A DNA stretch of 64,000 bases, from contig JAPWGK010000012.1 of assembly GCA_029641185.1 (NCBI GenBank), positions 248,001 to 312,000 on the forward strand, given 5' to 3'. This document shows, piece by piece, positions 23,817 through 35,310 of the stretch (its first letter is position 1; every line of letters begins with the position of its first letter). Below the pieces are notes generated by a model, which did not search any database, was not told the origin of the DNA, and saw only the letters and a program-made list of their open reading frames with translations. The stretch comes from Pseudofabraea citricarpa. Lineage: Eukaryota; Ascomycota; Leotiomycetes; Helotiales; Dermateaceae. A program made the position numbers and the translations under genes.

Positions 23817-26129
23817 ATGGCGAAAAGCACGGCGAAACGAACTCGTAAATTCGAGAAGAATCATCTTAAGGATGCCATTGAACAACGAAAGGCCGGTGCG
23901 AAAATCAAGCAGAGACAGCAAGTCAAGGCGAAACGACAGGCTCGAAATGCGAAAGATGCAGAATTCTTGACGGGCGCAGAGGATGAGGAGGGCAATCCAA
24001 AGGCCAAGGTCGTGAAGGAGGATTCATTTGGGAAAATGACCGTCGATGACTTTTTCCAAGGCGGTTTTGAGGTCCCAGAAAAGCTTGCAAAGAAATCGAA
24101 AAAGTCTGGTTCCGAGAAGCTGGGCAAGAGAAAGAGGTCTGCGCCCGAGGAGGAGGATGAAGGAGACTCTTCCGATGCATCTTTTGAGGAAGCTCCTGTC
24201 ATGAGTGATAGTGAGGATGACAGTGAAGGCGAGGACGAGACTGGTATGAGCAAAGGAGCCATGGATGCATTGGCAGAAAAAGATCCCGAGTTCTATAAAT
24301 ACTTGAAGGAAAACGATCCCGAGGCCCTCGATTTCGACGAAGACGCTGATCTGGCCGAGGTGGACGAATTAAGTGCAAGCGATGAAGAGAAACCAAAGAA
24401 GAAGAGAAAGAAGTCAAAGAAGTCAAAGAAGGCCGAAGAAGAAGACGAAGAGGTGTCTGAAGACGAAGAGGCCATTGAGGATCTTGCTGAGGTTTCTAAA
24501 GCTATGGTTGCAAAATGGAGTAAGGCAATGAAAGAGCAGCATTCCCTTCGCGCAATGCGACAAGTGGTTCTTGCATTCAGAGCTGCCGCGCATGTTAACG
24601 AAGACGATGGAAAGGATTACAAATATACCATTTCCAGCCCAGAGGTTTACCACGAACTGCTCCTCACAACTCTCAAGCAAGTTCCTGAAGTCCTTAACCA
24701 TCATTTGCCGGTCAAGGAAAACGCAGGTGGAAAAGTCAGAGTTCCAACAGATTCGAAAAAGTTCAAGACACTCACACCACTTCTCAAATCCCACACTTCC
24801 TCAGTACATCATTTGCTTACAACATTATCCGATGCCCCTACCCTCAAACTTACACTTACTGCCATTACACCGCTTCTTCCATATCTTCTATCGTTCAAGA
24901 AAGTTCTGAAGAACGTGGTTAGGAGTGTAGTTGACATCTGGTCCGATGCATCGAGTACAGAGGCTACTCGCATTACTGCCTTCCTAGTTGTTCGTAGACT
25001 TACTGTCATTGGAGATCCAGGAATTCGGGAAGCCGTTCTGAAGACTGTCTATCAAGGTTTGATTAAAGGTGCTCGAAGCACAACAGTTCACACTATCCAA
25101 GGTATCAACCTGATGAAGAATTCAGCTGCCGAATTGTGGGGAATTGATCAAACAGTTGGTTATACCACTGGATTTACTTTCATTCGACAGTTGGCCATCC
25201 ATCTCCGAAGCAGTATCACAAACAACCAGAAGGAATCATATAAAACAGTTTACAACTGGCAATATGTTCACTCTTTGGATTTCTGGTCCTGTGTGCTGGC
25301 AGAGCACTGTAGTCCAGTTAAGGAGGCTGAGAATGGGAAAGAGTCGCAACTCCGTCCTTTGATTTACCCAACTGTACAAGTTACTCTCGGAGCAATGCGT
25401 CTGATCCCAACTGCCACCTATTTCCCATTACGCTTCCAACTTATGCGATCACTCCTTCGACTATCAAGAGCCACCGGGACATATATTCCCTTGGCGTCCG
25501 CATTACTGGAAGTGCTAAATTCTGCCGAGATGAAAAAGCCACCGAAGCCAAGTACTCTTAAGAGTTTGGATTTCAATTCCAATTACAAAGCTCAGAAATC
25601 GTACTTAAGAACCCGAGTTTACCAAGATGGTGTCGGTGAACAAGTTGCAGAACTTCTGTCGGAGTTCTTTGTGTTGTGGTCGACAAGTATTGCTTTCCCA
25701 GAGTTGGCACTACCAGTCATTGTAATGATGAAACGTTGGTTGAAGGATGCTGGGCACAAGACTTCGGGCAATAAGAACAACAAGATCAATTCAACTTTCT
25801 TGCTGCTCGTCCAAAAGATTGAAGCAAACAGCAAGTGGGTTGAGGAGAAAAGAGCCAAGGTTGATTTTGCTCCAAATGACCGTGCTGGTGTTGAGGGGTT
25901 CCTGAAAGGCTTTGAGTGGGAGAAGACACCTCTCGGAGCTTTCGTTGTCGGGCAGCGAAAGCAAAGAGAGGAGAAAGCCAAGCTGTTGGAGGAAGGTAGA
26001 AGAGAAGAGGACCGAAAGAGAAAGCTAGACAGGGAAAAGGAGAAAGAAATGGAAGGAAGTGATGAGGACATGGAAGATGTCGGCGACGATTCCGAGGATG
26101 GTTTCGAAGACGAAGAAGACGATGAGTAA
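23817..26129 (+). CDS. NOC2: Nucleolar complex protein Noc2
   Basis: A 770-residue single-exon protein using the ATG at 23,817. An in-frame ATG 45 bases upstream exists, but its extra residues (HTHQPTNPHN) look like leader. Noc2 pairs with Noc1 and then Noc3 to move pre-60S ribosomes from nucleolus to nucleoplasm. The N-terminus is highly basic (KSTAKRTRKFEKNHLKDA), then acidic/basic low-complexity tracts. The Noc2 domain starts near residue 250 with helical repeats; typical segments include NSAAELWGID, YNWQYVHSLDFWSCVLAEH, TYFPLRFQLMRSLLRLS and FNSNYKAQKSYLRTRVYQDG. The C-terminus is charged, with a coiled coil and an acidic tail. Noc2p family assignment is secure. Confidence 0.95.
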   Translation: MAKSTAKRTRKFEKNHLKDAIEQRKAGAKIKQRQQVKAKRQARNAKDAEFLTGAEDEEGNPKAKVVKEDSFGKMTVDDFFQGGFEVPEKLAKKSKKSGSEKLGKRKRSAPEEEDEGDSSDASFEEAPVMSDSEDDSEGEDETGMSKGAMDALAEKDPEFYKYLKENDPEALDFDEDADLAEVDELSASDEEKPKKKRKKSKKSKKAEEEDEEVSEDEEAIEDLAEVSKAMVAKWSKAMKEQHSLRAMRQVVLAFRAAAHVNEDDGKDYKYTISSPEVYHELLLTTLKQVPEVLNHHLPVKENAGGKVRVPTDSKKFKTLTPLLKSHTSSVHHLLTTLSDAPTLKLTLTAITPLLPYLLSFKKVLKNVVRSVVDIWSDASSTEATRITAFLVVRRLTVIGDPGIREAVLKTVYQGLIKGARSTTVHTIQGINLMKNSAAELWGIDQTVGYTTGFTFIRQLAIHLRSSITNNQKESYKTVYNWQYVHSLDFWSCVLAEHCSPVKEAENGKESQLRPLIYPTVQVTLGAMRLIPTATYFPLRFQLMRSLLRLSRATGTYIPLASALLEVLNSAEMKKPPKPSTLKSLDFNSNYKAQKSYLRTRVYQDGVGEQVAELLSEFFVLWSTSIAFPELALPVIVMMKRWLKDAGHKTSGNKNNKINSTFLLLVQKIEANSKWVEEKRAKVDFAPNDRAGVEGFLKGFEWEKTPLGAFVVGQRKQREEKAKLLEEGRREEDRKRKLDREKEKEMEGSDEDMEDVGDDSEDGFEDEEDDE

Positions 26130-26415
26130 ACTTTTGTATGGTTATAGGAAAAGTCCAAGGCGAAAATCCCATCAACCGGACGGAGTTCTAGGGTCATTTA
26201 TGGATGTCGGCGAGTCAGACTGGTTCATTCCTTCCTTCATTGAGCGGAAATGTCAAAATAAGTGAATTATCCACGACACACCCCTCTTCCCCGCTTTCCC
26301 TTCTTTTCTCCCCATCCCACGTCCTTAATTACTGCTCAGTATTTGTTAAGTATTATTTCTCGGTGTGATAATTATCCATTCGTTCGTTCTCCTTCGCCCA
26401 ATTTGTGCCATTAAT
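26130..26415. other. Short intergenic region
   Basis: About 290 bases with the NOC2 3' end and a pyrimidine-rich promoter of the next gene (CCCCTCTTCCCCGC tract near 26,281). No gene is seen. Confidence 0.5.
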
Positions 26416-29238
26416 ATGGCAGAGTCGAATGCACCTGTTGTAGACACTGATCTTGTCATCGACATATTAGACTTTGCTTTCGACGTACAAAAAGCTCCAC
26501 AAAGTTCGAAGACCGAAATCACGTGAGTAACCATTACTTCGTCGCTTATCGAACGCTTTTTATCTTCTGTTTTCCTTCCTGCTCGCTTATTCCGCATAAC
26601 AACTGAAAACTTTTAGGCCAACCGAGGAGGCAGACCAAACATCTTCTGCATCTCAAGGATTATATCTCACAGAAGATCAAGAGGATTTTTCACAGACTCG
26701 TTCGATTCTCTTGCCTACAACTACAATCACTGCGAGCTGCAAAGCGTTCAGTCCGCCACGAGACCTTTCTCCGGTCCTGGCTCCAAAGACACAATCGATT
26801 GCTGGCTTTCAGTTGTCTCCATTACAGGCCAACAGTAACTGTTCTCTGATCAAACTACCGCCACCTGCTCAGAATAGTAAGTCTTCTCCGAGATCACCAG
26901 CTCGTGTGCAAACCTTAGTCTACGTACAAGCTCAACTGCTACAGAGTATCTAGGTACTAACGAGGTATCGGTAGTCCGAAAGGATCAAGTAACTATAGAC
27001 TCTGCGCAGACCTTAGAACAATTATCGACTGTCGACATCGCAACGAATGGAGCTCCAAATGCAATGCCAGATCCAGAAATTGTAAATAATTCGGAAACTA
27101 CGAACACAAACATGTTGTGTGCAGAGAAAAGCACAGACGACCTTGGTACTCCAACGGCTGTCGATTTGCAGACAAATTCCCAAACCCCAAAGACTGCCGA
27201 TGGTCAAGCAGCTACAAACCCTTCAGCCAGTATCGATATACCGAAAACCTTGCCAGATACAACAAGCAAGCAAGCTCTGGAGATGGCTAAGCCTCCAGTA
27301 GCTGGCGCAAATATCGCACAAACTTCCGACACCAAAGAAAAATTGGTACTAGAACCTGCCGTCGAATTCGTATCTGATACGTCATCTTCTGTTGAGATAA
27401 TTCTCGAAAGACGCACCCCAAATCCTCCACAACGAGACTTGACTACCCAAAAAGGCGAAGCAGTAGCTCAGCCTTCTCAGAGACTTGATCAAGAATTTGC
27501 TCCTACCTCAAGTCTAGGAATTCCTGTCAATGACCGGCTGCACCCGAACTATCAGACTAAGCGCGTTAGGACATTAACCATCAAGGCACCACTCGGGGAT
27601 CCAGCAATTATCAATACTCCCAAAGTTACCGAACCCCCAACAAATAAAGAAGGTTCTGAAAAGACAGCAAGAATAGCTCAATCTAATTTACAGCAAGCAT
27701 CGGGTGCAAAACACTCCAGGAAAAGATGGGAACGTATCCCTATTATGCACAACATTAACCCGCCATTGGGACTTCCCCAGACCAAATTTGCTGATACAAG
27801 CCAGGCAGCACAATTTGGGGGAAGTTTTGGGCCTGGGCAAGTCGAATCTTATGGTTCAAATTCTAAGAAACTATTTGATCCAAGAACTGGAAACACCAAA
27901 GCAGGTAGAACTGGACCTAACAATGCTAGACCAGGAAGCTATCAAATGACAGGCATGAGACACGGCAACGGTGAACCGATTTATACTTTCGTCGGTCCCG
28001 GTAGCTCTTTTAATGGCCCTAGTGGAAACTCACATATGCTCAAAGCAGGATCAAATGCCAATGCTCAACAATTGGGTTCACAATTTCAAAACATTTCCGA
28101 CATCCAGAAGAAAATTAATGATATCCTACAAAACCCTCACAACAGTCAAGCCGAAACTCATCCGACGCGTTTTCAGAGCAGTTCAATGCCTGCAAAACAA
28201 TCCTCTAAGGCTCAGGATCATGTAACAAGCGATGATAGAGTCTCTGGCCACCCTATACCTCAATCCAATGGCCATCCAAATCCTTCGATTAAATATGAGA
28301 CGCTTCAAGATCATGGAAGCCAGCATGAGCCAACAGCTACAACAGGTCAACAACCAAACACAACAGGTCAGACACAGGCTGCGAACCAAATCCAGGATCT
28401 TGGCTGGAATCCCCATGCGAAGTGTCCTCCATGTTCGCCAGAGGAGCAGATGTATTGGGAGCTGGATGCAATTCGGATGCAAATAGAGAGACAGATGAGT
28501 GGCATTGCTTCAACGTACAGTCTATATCCGCTACAAGAGCGTTATCATACAGAGCAAGATACAATGTCGATACCGGTACAGATGGATAAGGGTGGTCATC
28601 CTCAGTGCGCCACGTACCAGCAGCCTATGGAATCTCGACCAGAATATTTCATTCATGGTCAGCAGTATGGGGCTAATTACCCAAACACTGGCACTCTGTA
28701 TGCAGGCCATGATCAAAATTCAACTTTCTGGCAACAATCGAGAGCGCCACCTAGGGAGAACCCGATGGCCATTCATGACTTGGGCGTTGGCCAATCGGTT
28801 CCGGAAGCTGCACAATCAGGATTCACACCCGTAGAAAACCAGTATGAGAAAAATGATGCAGAATCACCCATCCAAGAACAAGTCAATGCTCAGTTAGCTC
28901 AGCAAGTTTCTAGTAACCCCCAGCCAGATTCCTCAGACAGCAGCAGTTCCTCGTCGAGTTCAATTTCGAGCCCAAGTACACCCACTCCTCGCCATTCCCC
29001 CCCATCTTACAATAATCTTCCATTGGCAGAGTTGAGAGCTGCTATAGCAATCCCTCCGTTACCTTTCATGACGGAGTACCTAGCCTGGATCAAACAACTT
29101 CCCGATCTCGGCAATTGTCGTAGCAGGCTAGATAACAGACGTTGTCTCTTGTCAAGGGTTCCGGGACTTGACTTTTGTCATCTGCATTTCCGCGAGGAAT
29201 ATGAACGAACACGTGGAGTTCTGCGAGGAATAACATGA
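26416..29238 (+). CDS. Large disordered protein with C-terminal Cys/His motif
   Basis: Exons 26416-26522, 26617-26876, 26975-29238; 876 residues. Splice signals are GTGAGT...TTTTAG and GTAAGT...GGTAG with a GTACTAAC branch. Nearly all of it is low-order sequence rich in Gln, Asn, Pro, Ser and Thr, with Q-rich parts after residue 450 and a serine run (about residue 755). The last about 70 residues look folded: LPLAELRAAIAIPPLPFMTEYLAWIK, then C-x8-C-x10-C-x2-H and FREEYERTRG. The Cys/His spacing loosely recalls the KANSL2-type zinc motif (zf-C3HC3H) of chromatin proteins. That is only a resemblance. A nuclear regulatory role would fit but is unproven. Confidence 0.7.
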
Positions 29239-29906
29239 ACGATCAAGCCAGGACCCATGAAGCAGTTGGGCGATATTAGAGCATAGGCTTTGATGGCTTT
29301 TTCTTTTGGGAAGTTAACCTGCTAGAGATGTTTGCGATATGCGAGTTGGTCGGGTCTATTGGTGGCTGTGAGTATTGTGTCTCTCCAGGGGGAGGGGGAA
29401 TTGAACGAAGTAGCGTGTATCGATAGCATGTATTTCAAAAGCTTGTTTTTCTGTTTCTTGCTCCTTTGCCTTGTGAGGAAGCTATTGCGTGCGTGTTCTT
29501 GTGATTCGGTTTTGTGTTCTATAAGAATTGTCCAAGTTCTTCTCTTGCGATGCCAATAACCATAACATCGGTAAAAATTCCTTTACCGGTCGTGGAATAT
29601 TTCTGTTTTCTTGATGCGTGTGAGGATTGTAACAATCCTGAAAAGTGTCATGGTTCAAATCATGATATATATTTTAGGGATTGGGCAATTTTACGATTCG
29701 AAAGACGGGAGACATTTCTACTATTTGCAATTCACCAGGGGCAGGAAATCATAAATTCCTTTCCGGGGTTGACGTTTGTGGACTGCTCAAGATGATTGGC
29801 TCTAGCTGATGACTGTGTAGGTATGCTGAGAGCGGAAGAAAATTCCTGGCTGTATTTATGAAAGGGTATATATATTTGTATAAGAGGTCAACCTTCATCC
29901 AAACAA
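29239..29906. other. Intergenic; one doubtful small ORF
   Basis: Contains an open frame at 29,514-29,795 (from an inner ATG at 29,550, about 81 residues, with DACEDCNNPEKCHG). It has no signal peptide and no family I recognise. I leave it unannotated as a gene; transcription evidence would decide. Confidence 0.4.
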
Positions 29907-29987
29907 GGCATTGTGGTAGAGTGGTTAATACGTGAGCCTAGAAAGCTCATGCCTTCGGGCGCGCAGGTTCGAATCCTGTCAATGTCG
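29907..29987 (+). tRNA. tRNA-Ser (anticodon AGA), no intron
   Basis: The acceptor stem GGCATTG pairs with CAATGTC (one G-U) and the discriminator is G. The anticodon arm TGAGC-CTAGAAA-GCTCA places AGA at 34-36, reading serine UCU codons. A long variable arm (TGCCTTCGGGCGC) is typical of tRNA-Ser. The T arm holds the B-box GGTTCGAATCC, and the A-box region TGGTAGAGTGG is normal. Total length is 81 bases. TTTTT at about 30,001-30,005 serves as RNA polymerase III terminator. Confidence 0.95.
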
Positions 29988-30620
29988 GATCGAACATTTA
30001 TTTTTGACTTTTTCCTGCCCTAATTTTTGCTTGCACTAAATTTCGGTGTGGTTTTTATTTATTGATCTTTTTGGAGGGCTAGAAGTGGCTTCGCTTCGTG
30101 AATGGGCGAGCTTTCTTTCGGATAAGTTGGATTGCTCGTGTGATTGGTTAGTCATATTATTTAGTTGCTGCACCAGCTGTAAACTCTTGACACTTTCTCT
30201 GTGGAAAATCTAGGCTTTTTATATGAGGTTTGAAGGGAGATGTGTTTAGCCAACAGAATTACCTTGCTTTCCGATTGCGACATGCCAGAAGGAAATAAAA
30301 AATTCGGCGTTTTGAATCATGGTCCCGTGGTTCAGGAATTTGTATCTAGGTACAATGTTTTGCTGTTGCCCTTATTGAATAATGCCCTGGCCGGATTTGC
30401 CTATATATCTTGGCTTAACATCTTTCATTACTGATAATTTCTTATGGTTTCCTGTTTCGACTCAGAGGCGGAGGAGTAGGAATCTGCAGTGCTATTTTCT
30501 TTTCTTTTTCTTTTTTATTTGCAAAGAGAGCGAAATTACTGCATTTGAAATCTTATCACCATTTATTATGATAATTGTACTGCCAAAGGGGCTTTAATCT
30601 ACTTTCTATATAAAGTCTAA
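29988..30620. other. Intergenic after tRNA; nothing recognised
   Basis: AT-rich, with T-runs just past the tRNA. ORFs at 30,240-30,597 have no coding look. This is also the 3' flank of the leftward permease gene. Confidence 0.6.
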
Positions 30621-32567
30621 CTATACCATAATATCACGGCTCTCTTGTGCTTTAGATGTCATTACCTCCTTTGAAGAAGGCTCGCTACCATCAATACTTG
30701 CGGGTATGCCCTCCAAAAGTTCGGCCTCCGCGAATGGCTCATCAATACCTAGCCCTCGTGGGGGAAAGAATTTACACACGCCAAGATAAAGAGTAAATGC
30801 AAGCACAAATCCTAATATATACGTGATCTGGTAAATCTTGACGGCAGCACCAGTAGTATGTCCCATAATGTTCAGTACGAGACCGGCTATTTTACATTAG
30901 CCATGTCCTTAGTAGATCAAGGTACCCACTTACGAAGAGATGGAATTACTCCAACAATGTAGCAGAACCATGCACGTGGATTGATGCCGTGAAAGAACCA
31001 GTAGATGTATTCGGGTCCTCCTTGATACAAATCTGGGACCTTCCATTTTCGCTGGCGGACAATCCAGTAATCAACTACAAGGATTGCAGTAGTGACGGAG
31101 GAAAAAACTAAGATTCAGTCAAAATTCCGCGATATAATTCCAGTTCATGGAATATGACTTACCACCAAAACTCGAAATAACTGAGATGAAGACGGTCGCT
31201 TGAGTCAGGAACCTCCATGGCTGAATGACAACACCAATAATGCAAAGCAAAAGAGCCCCTCGCTTCATAGAGATATATCTTGGGAATATCCCAGCTAGGT
31301 CCATACCAGCACCATAGTTATTCTGAGTAACATTAACGAACAGCTGATGTGAATAAATAGCAAGTCCAGCGAAGAAGGTTGCAGCTCGGCATCCAGCAGT
31401 ATATTCGGACTTTTGCACAAACTGGAGCAGAGCAAGTGGTTGCCAGTAAGTCATACCGTAGATTGAACGAGTAGCACTCGCAGTCAGAACTCCTAGCAAA
31501 GCACACATGGTGATGACGACAGGCATGGCCGTGGCTGATCCAATAACATGCGAATTCTTCTTCTTGGCGAATCGAGTCCAGTCTGCAAAGCGATCGGCTG
31601 GCCCCGTATATGTCCCACAGACACCTGAGATACATTGAATGAATCGGAAAGCTCGATCCCCGCTGGAAAGAACAATTGTAGGCGTTACGAGATTACCAGG
31701 CGACCCTCCATTCTTATTTACACTCCATGCCATGATACCGAATACGGTTGCGACGGTGCCAATGAATGCGGGCCACATGTACGGCTCTAGCTTGTGTGGA
31801 CGGATGAATATGATTATTGGGAGGTAAGTGATGATGTAGAGAAAGAATCCAATCAGATTTTGACTTGTTGTCCCAGCGCTGTTTTACCGTCAGTAATCTT
31901 GTTTGTTTGAGTGACATATTTTGGACTAACGATGCGGGCAAAGTATTTTCGAGATTGAGATATTGTGGGAAAATGGCACTGAGCATTAGGGATATTGCTT
32001 GGCCTAAGAGATGTTAATGGTATTACTCGAGATGATTGAAAGCTAACATACCTCCATATACAGCCTGAATGCCGAACTTATCCGCATGTTAACAAATGGT
32101 ATTCTTTTAAGACGGCCAATAACTTACAAAGATGATATTGGATACAATTTGAAAAAATAGCGGGAGCCACATTCCACGAAGTCCAAAGGAGACTCGAGCC
32201 ATCATCGTCTAGAATTATTAGAGATTTAGCCTTCTTGAGTAAATACTGGACTCACATATCCCAAATTCTTCTCTGCTCCAACACGACCACAAAGAATAGC
32301 ATTCCCGCTAGCGATCGAAGCCCCAATTAAGACAGCACCACAGGCCTGGCCAGCCGTTAAACCATACACAATATATGAACTCCCGAGAGCAAAGGTTGAA
32401 AGTCCAGCACCACAAGTTGTCCAGTATAGAAAAAAGGCACCTCTTCCGTATGTGCGTTCTTTTGGTGCGATTGGGTAGAGATCATGGTTTCCCCATTTGG
32501 TTGTTCCTTTGTCGGTATGTATGTCTGTCCTCGCCGGTAGTTCTGCCCACTTCATGTATTTCGACAT
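30621..32567 (-). CDS. NCS1-family nucleobase/allantoin-type permease
   Basis: Seven exons: 32567-32256, 32208-32128, 32076-32052, 32003-31931, 31878-31163, 31107-30934, 30886-30621; 548 residues. NCS1 carriers import uracil, uridine, allantoin, purines, thiamine or related compounds by proton symport. The N-terminus has WGNHDLYPIAPKERTYG, followed by about 12 hydrophobic helices. Family-like segments are GASIASGNAILCGRVGAEKN-type loop 1, TMMARVSFGLRGMWLPLFFQ, the SAGTTSQNLIGFFLYIITY helix, GPADRFADWTRFAKK and NNYGAGMDLAGIFPRYI. The C-tail carries acidic and Ser residues. The Fur/allantoin subfamily looks closest to me, but substrate cannot be read from sequence. It is divergent from a flavin monooxygenase, suggesting joint uptake and breakdown of a nitrogen compound. 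Confidence 0.88.
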
Positions 32568-33355
32568 GATTGCGCAGGGGCGACAGAATCTTCAGTGGGC
32601 CTGCTTGAAATTGAATTTGGATAGAAAATGTTTTGCCACACATGACAGGAAGCTCTCTTTATAGATAAGATACCATATTTTCTTTTAGAGCTGCTTATCT
32701 CTAAAGTCCATGTTTTCAGTTTACATATCTAGGCCCCTGCCAAGATCCTGTTATCAAGTTCGGTAGTACTTCTGGGTTGGGTAACTAGTGTGGGTTGTCT
32801 TTGCAGCTCTCATTTATTCTAGATCCCTCACAAATTTATGTAGTGGAAGATCAGTACATTGCTGGATATCTTGTGGCGTTCGGTCGTCTTTTACCAATCC
32901 TAGTTCGATAAGAGGTGTTTGTCGCTTAACCCTGCCATAGCAGCGACTCTCAAAATCATGTTGCCTGGGTTTAATCTAATAAATGGTCCAATAAACTTGG
33001 CTAGTTTTATCGGAATCCCGATTTAAATTGAACGATATCCCATTCTTGGGAACGCAAGTGCTACAACGCAATGCAGGCAGATATACCCCGGGCGGCTTAC
33101 TCGCTCCGACTTTCGGGAAGTCTTTCCGGTCGGGTAGCATGCGCTGAGTACCATGCCGAACATGAGAATGAACACAACTAAATTCGTACACGAACAAAAC
33201 ACGCGATTTCCTCAGGCGCGTCTCCCGAACTTTTTATTTGCCTGCTAACAATAAGACCATTCTTTAAATCAAGAACTTCACATTTCATGATATCAGTGAA
33301 CTGTTTCTTAAGGAATCTTCTATTTGATCCTGAGTAATTCAACAGAGCAGCCAAG
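32568..33355. promoter_or_regulatory. Divergent promoter with paired GATA sites
   Basis: 788 bases between the two opposite ATGs. An AGATAA (32,663-32,668, within AGATAAGATA) and a TTATCT (32,695-32,700) lie 27 bases apart, 95 to 135 bases before the permease ATG. Both fit the HGATAR core read by fungal GATA factors. Placement next to a permease suggests nitrogen control (AreA), which is inference. No gene lies inside. Confidence 0.5.
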
Positions 33356-35310
33356 ATGGCCCCCAAAAAGCAACTTCATCTCAATTTCTTTGATATGACC
33401 TGCAAGTGAGTTTTTTCCCCATATGTTAATTGCACTGATACTAAAACTCCTTCCCAATGGAACCATTTTGTGTCTTCATATGGTTTACCGTCAAGAACTT
33501 TAGAATTAAATAATAACTTTAAAAATAGTGGAAGTCATATGGGAATAGGAATGTGGAAGTAAGTTAGTCTCAAGCGCAGCACGAAAACAAAGACCTAAAC
33601 ATGAAACAGGCTTCCCGAGGATAACTCCAAGTACAAAGACAGCCTCGAGTATTATATCTGGTTAGCAAAACTGGCAGAGAAGGGTAAAATCACAGGCATC
33701 TTCTTTGCTGATACGTACGGGCTACACGAATCGTTCCCCGGCCAGGTGGACGCACAACTCCGGAGCGGCGCAAATTGTGCTCAGATGGATCCAATAGTGT
33801 TTGTTTCGGCGATGGCGTCAGTTTCAAAGTCCGTGTCTTTTGGTATAACTGGGAGCACCTCGTATCTCAATGTTGGTTTTCTTTACAGTTAGGTCAATAG
33901 CAGAACTAATACCACTAATCAGCCTTTCATTATTGCGAGAACATACTCGACGCTCGATCACGCAACTAAAGGAAGAATTGCCTGGAACATAGTCACCAGC
34001 TATAGCAATTCTTCGGCGAAAGCCAATGGCTTGGATAAAATAGTAGCACACGATAAGAGATACGAATATGCCCACGAGTATATGGATTTGGTATATTCGT
34101 AAGCATATCTATTCAAATTACCTAGCTGTACGCTTGCTCACTGACATAGCCTCTGGGAAGGATCTTGGGAAGATGGATCGAAAATGTTCTCCCCGGAGAA
34201 AGGAGCATACGACCCCGAGAAAATCCACAAAATCAACTTTTACGGAAAGCATCATAAGACATCAGCTTATGCTGCTACGCACCCTTCGCCACAGAGAACA
34301 CCGGTTCTGTTTCAAGCGGGTGCCTCGTCTGCAGGCAAAGAATTCGCCGCCAAGCATGCCGAGGCCGTCTTCGTGGGCGGTGGTAAACCTTCCGATACTC
34401 TGAAATACGTCCAAGAAGTGCGGGCAGCTGCGGCAGCCAATGGTCGAGATCCGAACCATATCAAAGTTTTCCCACAAATCACTCCAATCCTTGGAAGGAC
34501 GATAGAAGAAGCTCAGGCCAAGTACGACAAGTATAAGGCTTGCATTGATTATGCTGGTGGTTTAGCGAAGCTCAGTGGATACTTGAATATCGACTTGACA
34601 TCTTATCCACTCGATGAGCCATTTAAGATAGATCCAACCTCGAAGTCAGATAATGCCATTCATGCTATTATTGACACCGTCAAAGGTTTTGATGGCGAAA
34701 TTACTCCCAGGATTTTAGGTGAGAAGATGGCTTTCGGCGGATTTGGGCCTATGCCTGTTGGTACACCAGAGATGATTGCCGATGTGATGGAAGACTGGGT
34801 TAATAATGGTGATGTGGATGGGTTCAATGTAGCCTGTGAGATCTCCCCTGTCTTATATATATATATATATATATATATATTTCTTTTTTCATTATGGCTA
34901 ACTTTTGAAAAGATGTCTCGAATCCCGAGTCTTACGAGGACCTTGTCGAATTATTGGTCCCGGTATTGCAGAAGCGAGGTCTTATGTGGGATGAATATGC
35001 AGTTCCGGGTGGTACATATCGAGAAAATCTTCTCCGGACACCAGGTCAAGCTGTTCAGCCTGATGGCCATCCGGCAAGGCAGTTTCGTTATGACATCTTG
35101 AGCAAAGAATATGCGGATGAAAAGGGTGATATTACTATTGACAGACGGGATCTTGAAACCGACAAGGAGATACAAGTTGCATCTTCACTTGTTGTTGAAA
35201 CATCAAAGGATAGGATTTTGCCGGATCAGAAAGAAGCTGATGCTTTATCTCCAGCTGTGAATGGCCTCAAAATAAGCGAGCAGCCAACAACAGTCCAAGC
35301 GTTGGCATAA
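33356..35310 (+). CDS. Luciferase-like FMN monooxygenase (NtaA/SnaA/DszA type)
   Basis: Six exons: 33356-33405, 33529-33558, 33610-33871, 33923-34098, 34150-34835, 34913-35310; 533 residues. These enzymes use FMNH2 from a partner reductase and O2 to oxidise small substrates such as nitrilotriacetate, sulfonates or dibenzothiophene sulfone. The N-terminus LHLNFFDMTC and then HMGIGMW, GITGSTSYLNPFIIARTYS, LDHATKGRIAWNIVTSY, LWEGSWEDG and the C-terminal GTYRENLL motif are hallmark segments. Intron 1 is long (123 bases) and intron 5 contains a (TA)n repeat. After the core, at about residue 463, there is an extra tail of about 70 charged residues not usual for the family. Divergent from the NCS1 permease. 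Family secure; substrate unknown. Confidence 0.88.
34854..34881. repeat. (TA)14 microsatellite in an intron
   Basis: Lies wholly inside intron 5 of the flavin monooxygenase (34,836-34,912). Length variation here would not shift the reading frame. Confidence 0.95.

Noticed and set aside
29514..29795. Small ORF with a Cys-rich DACEDCNNPEKC segment
   Set aside because: No signal peptide or splice partner and little codon bias; could be real, but not supportable from the sequence.
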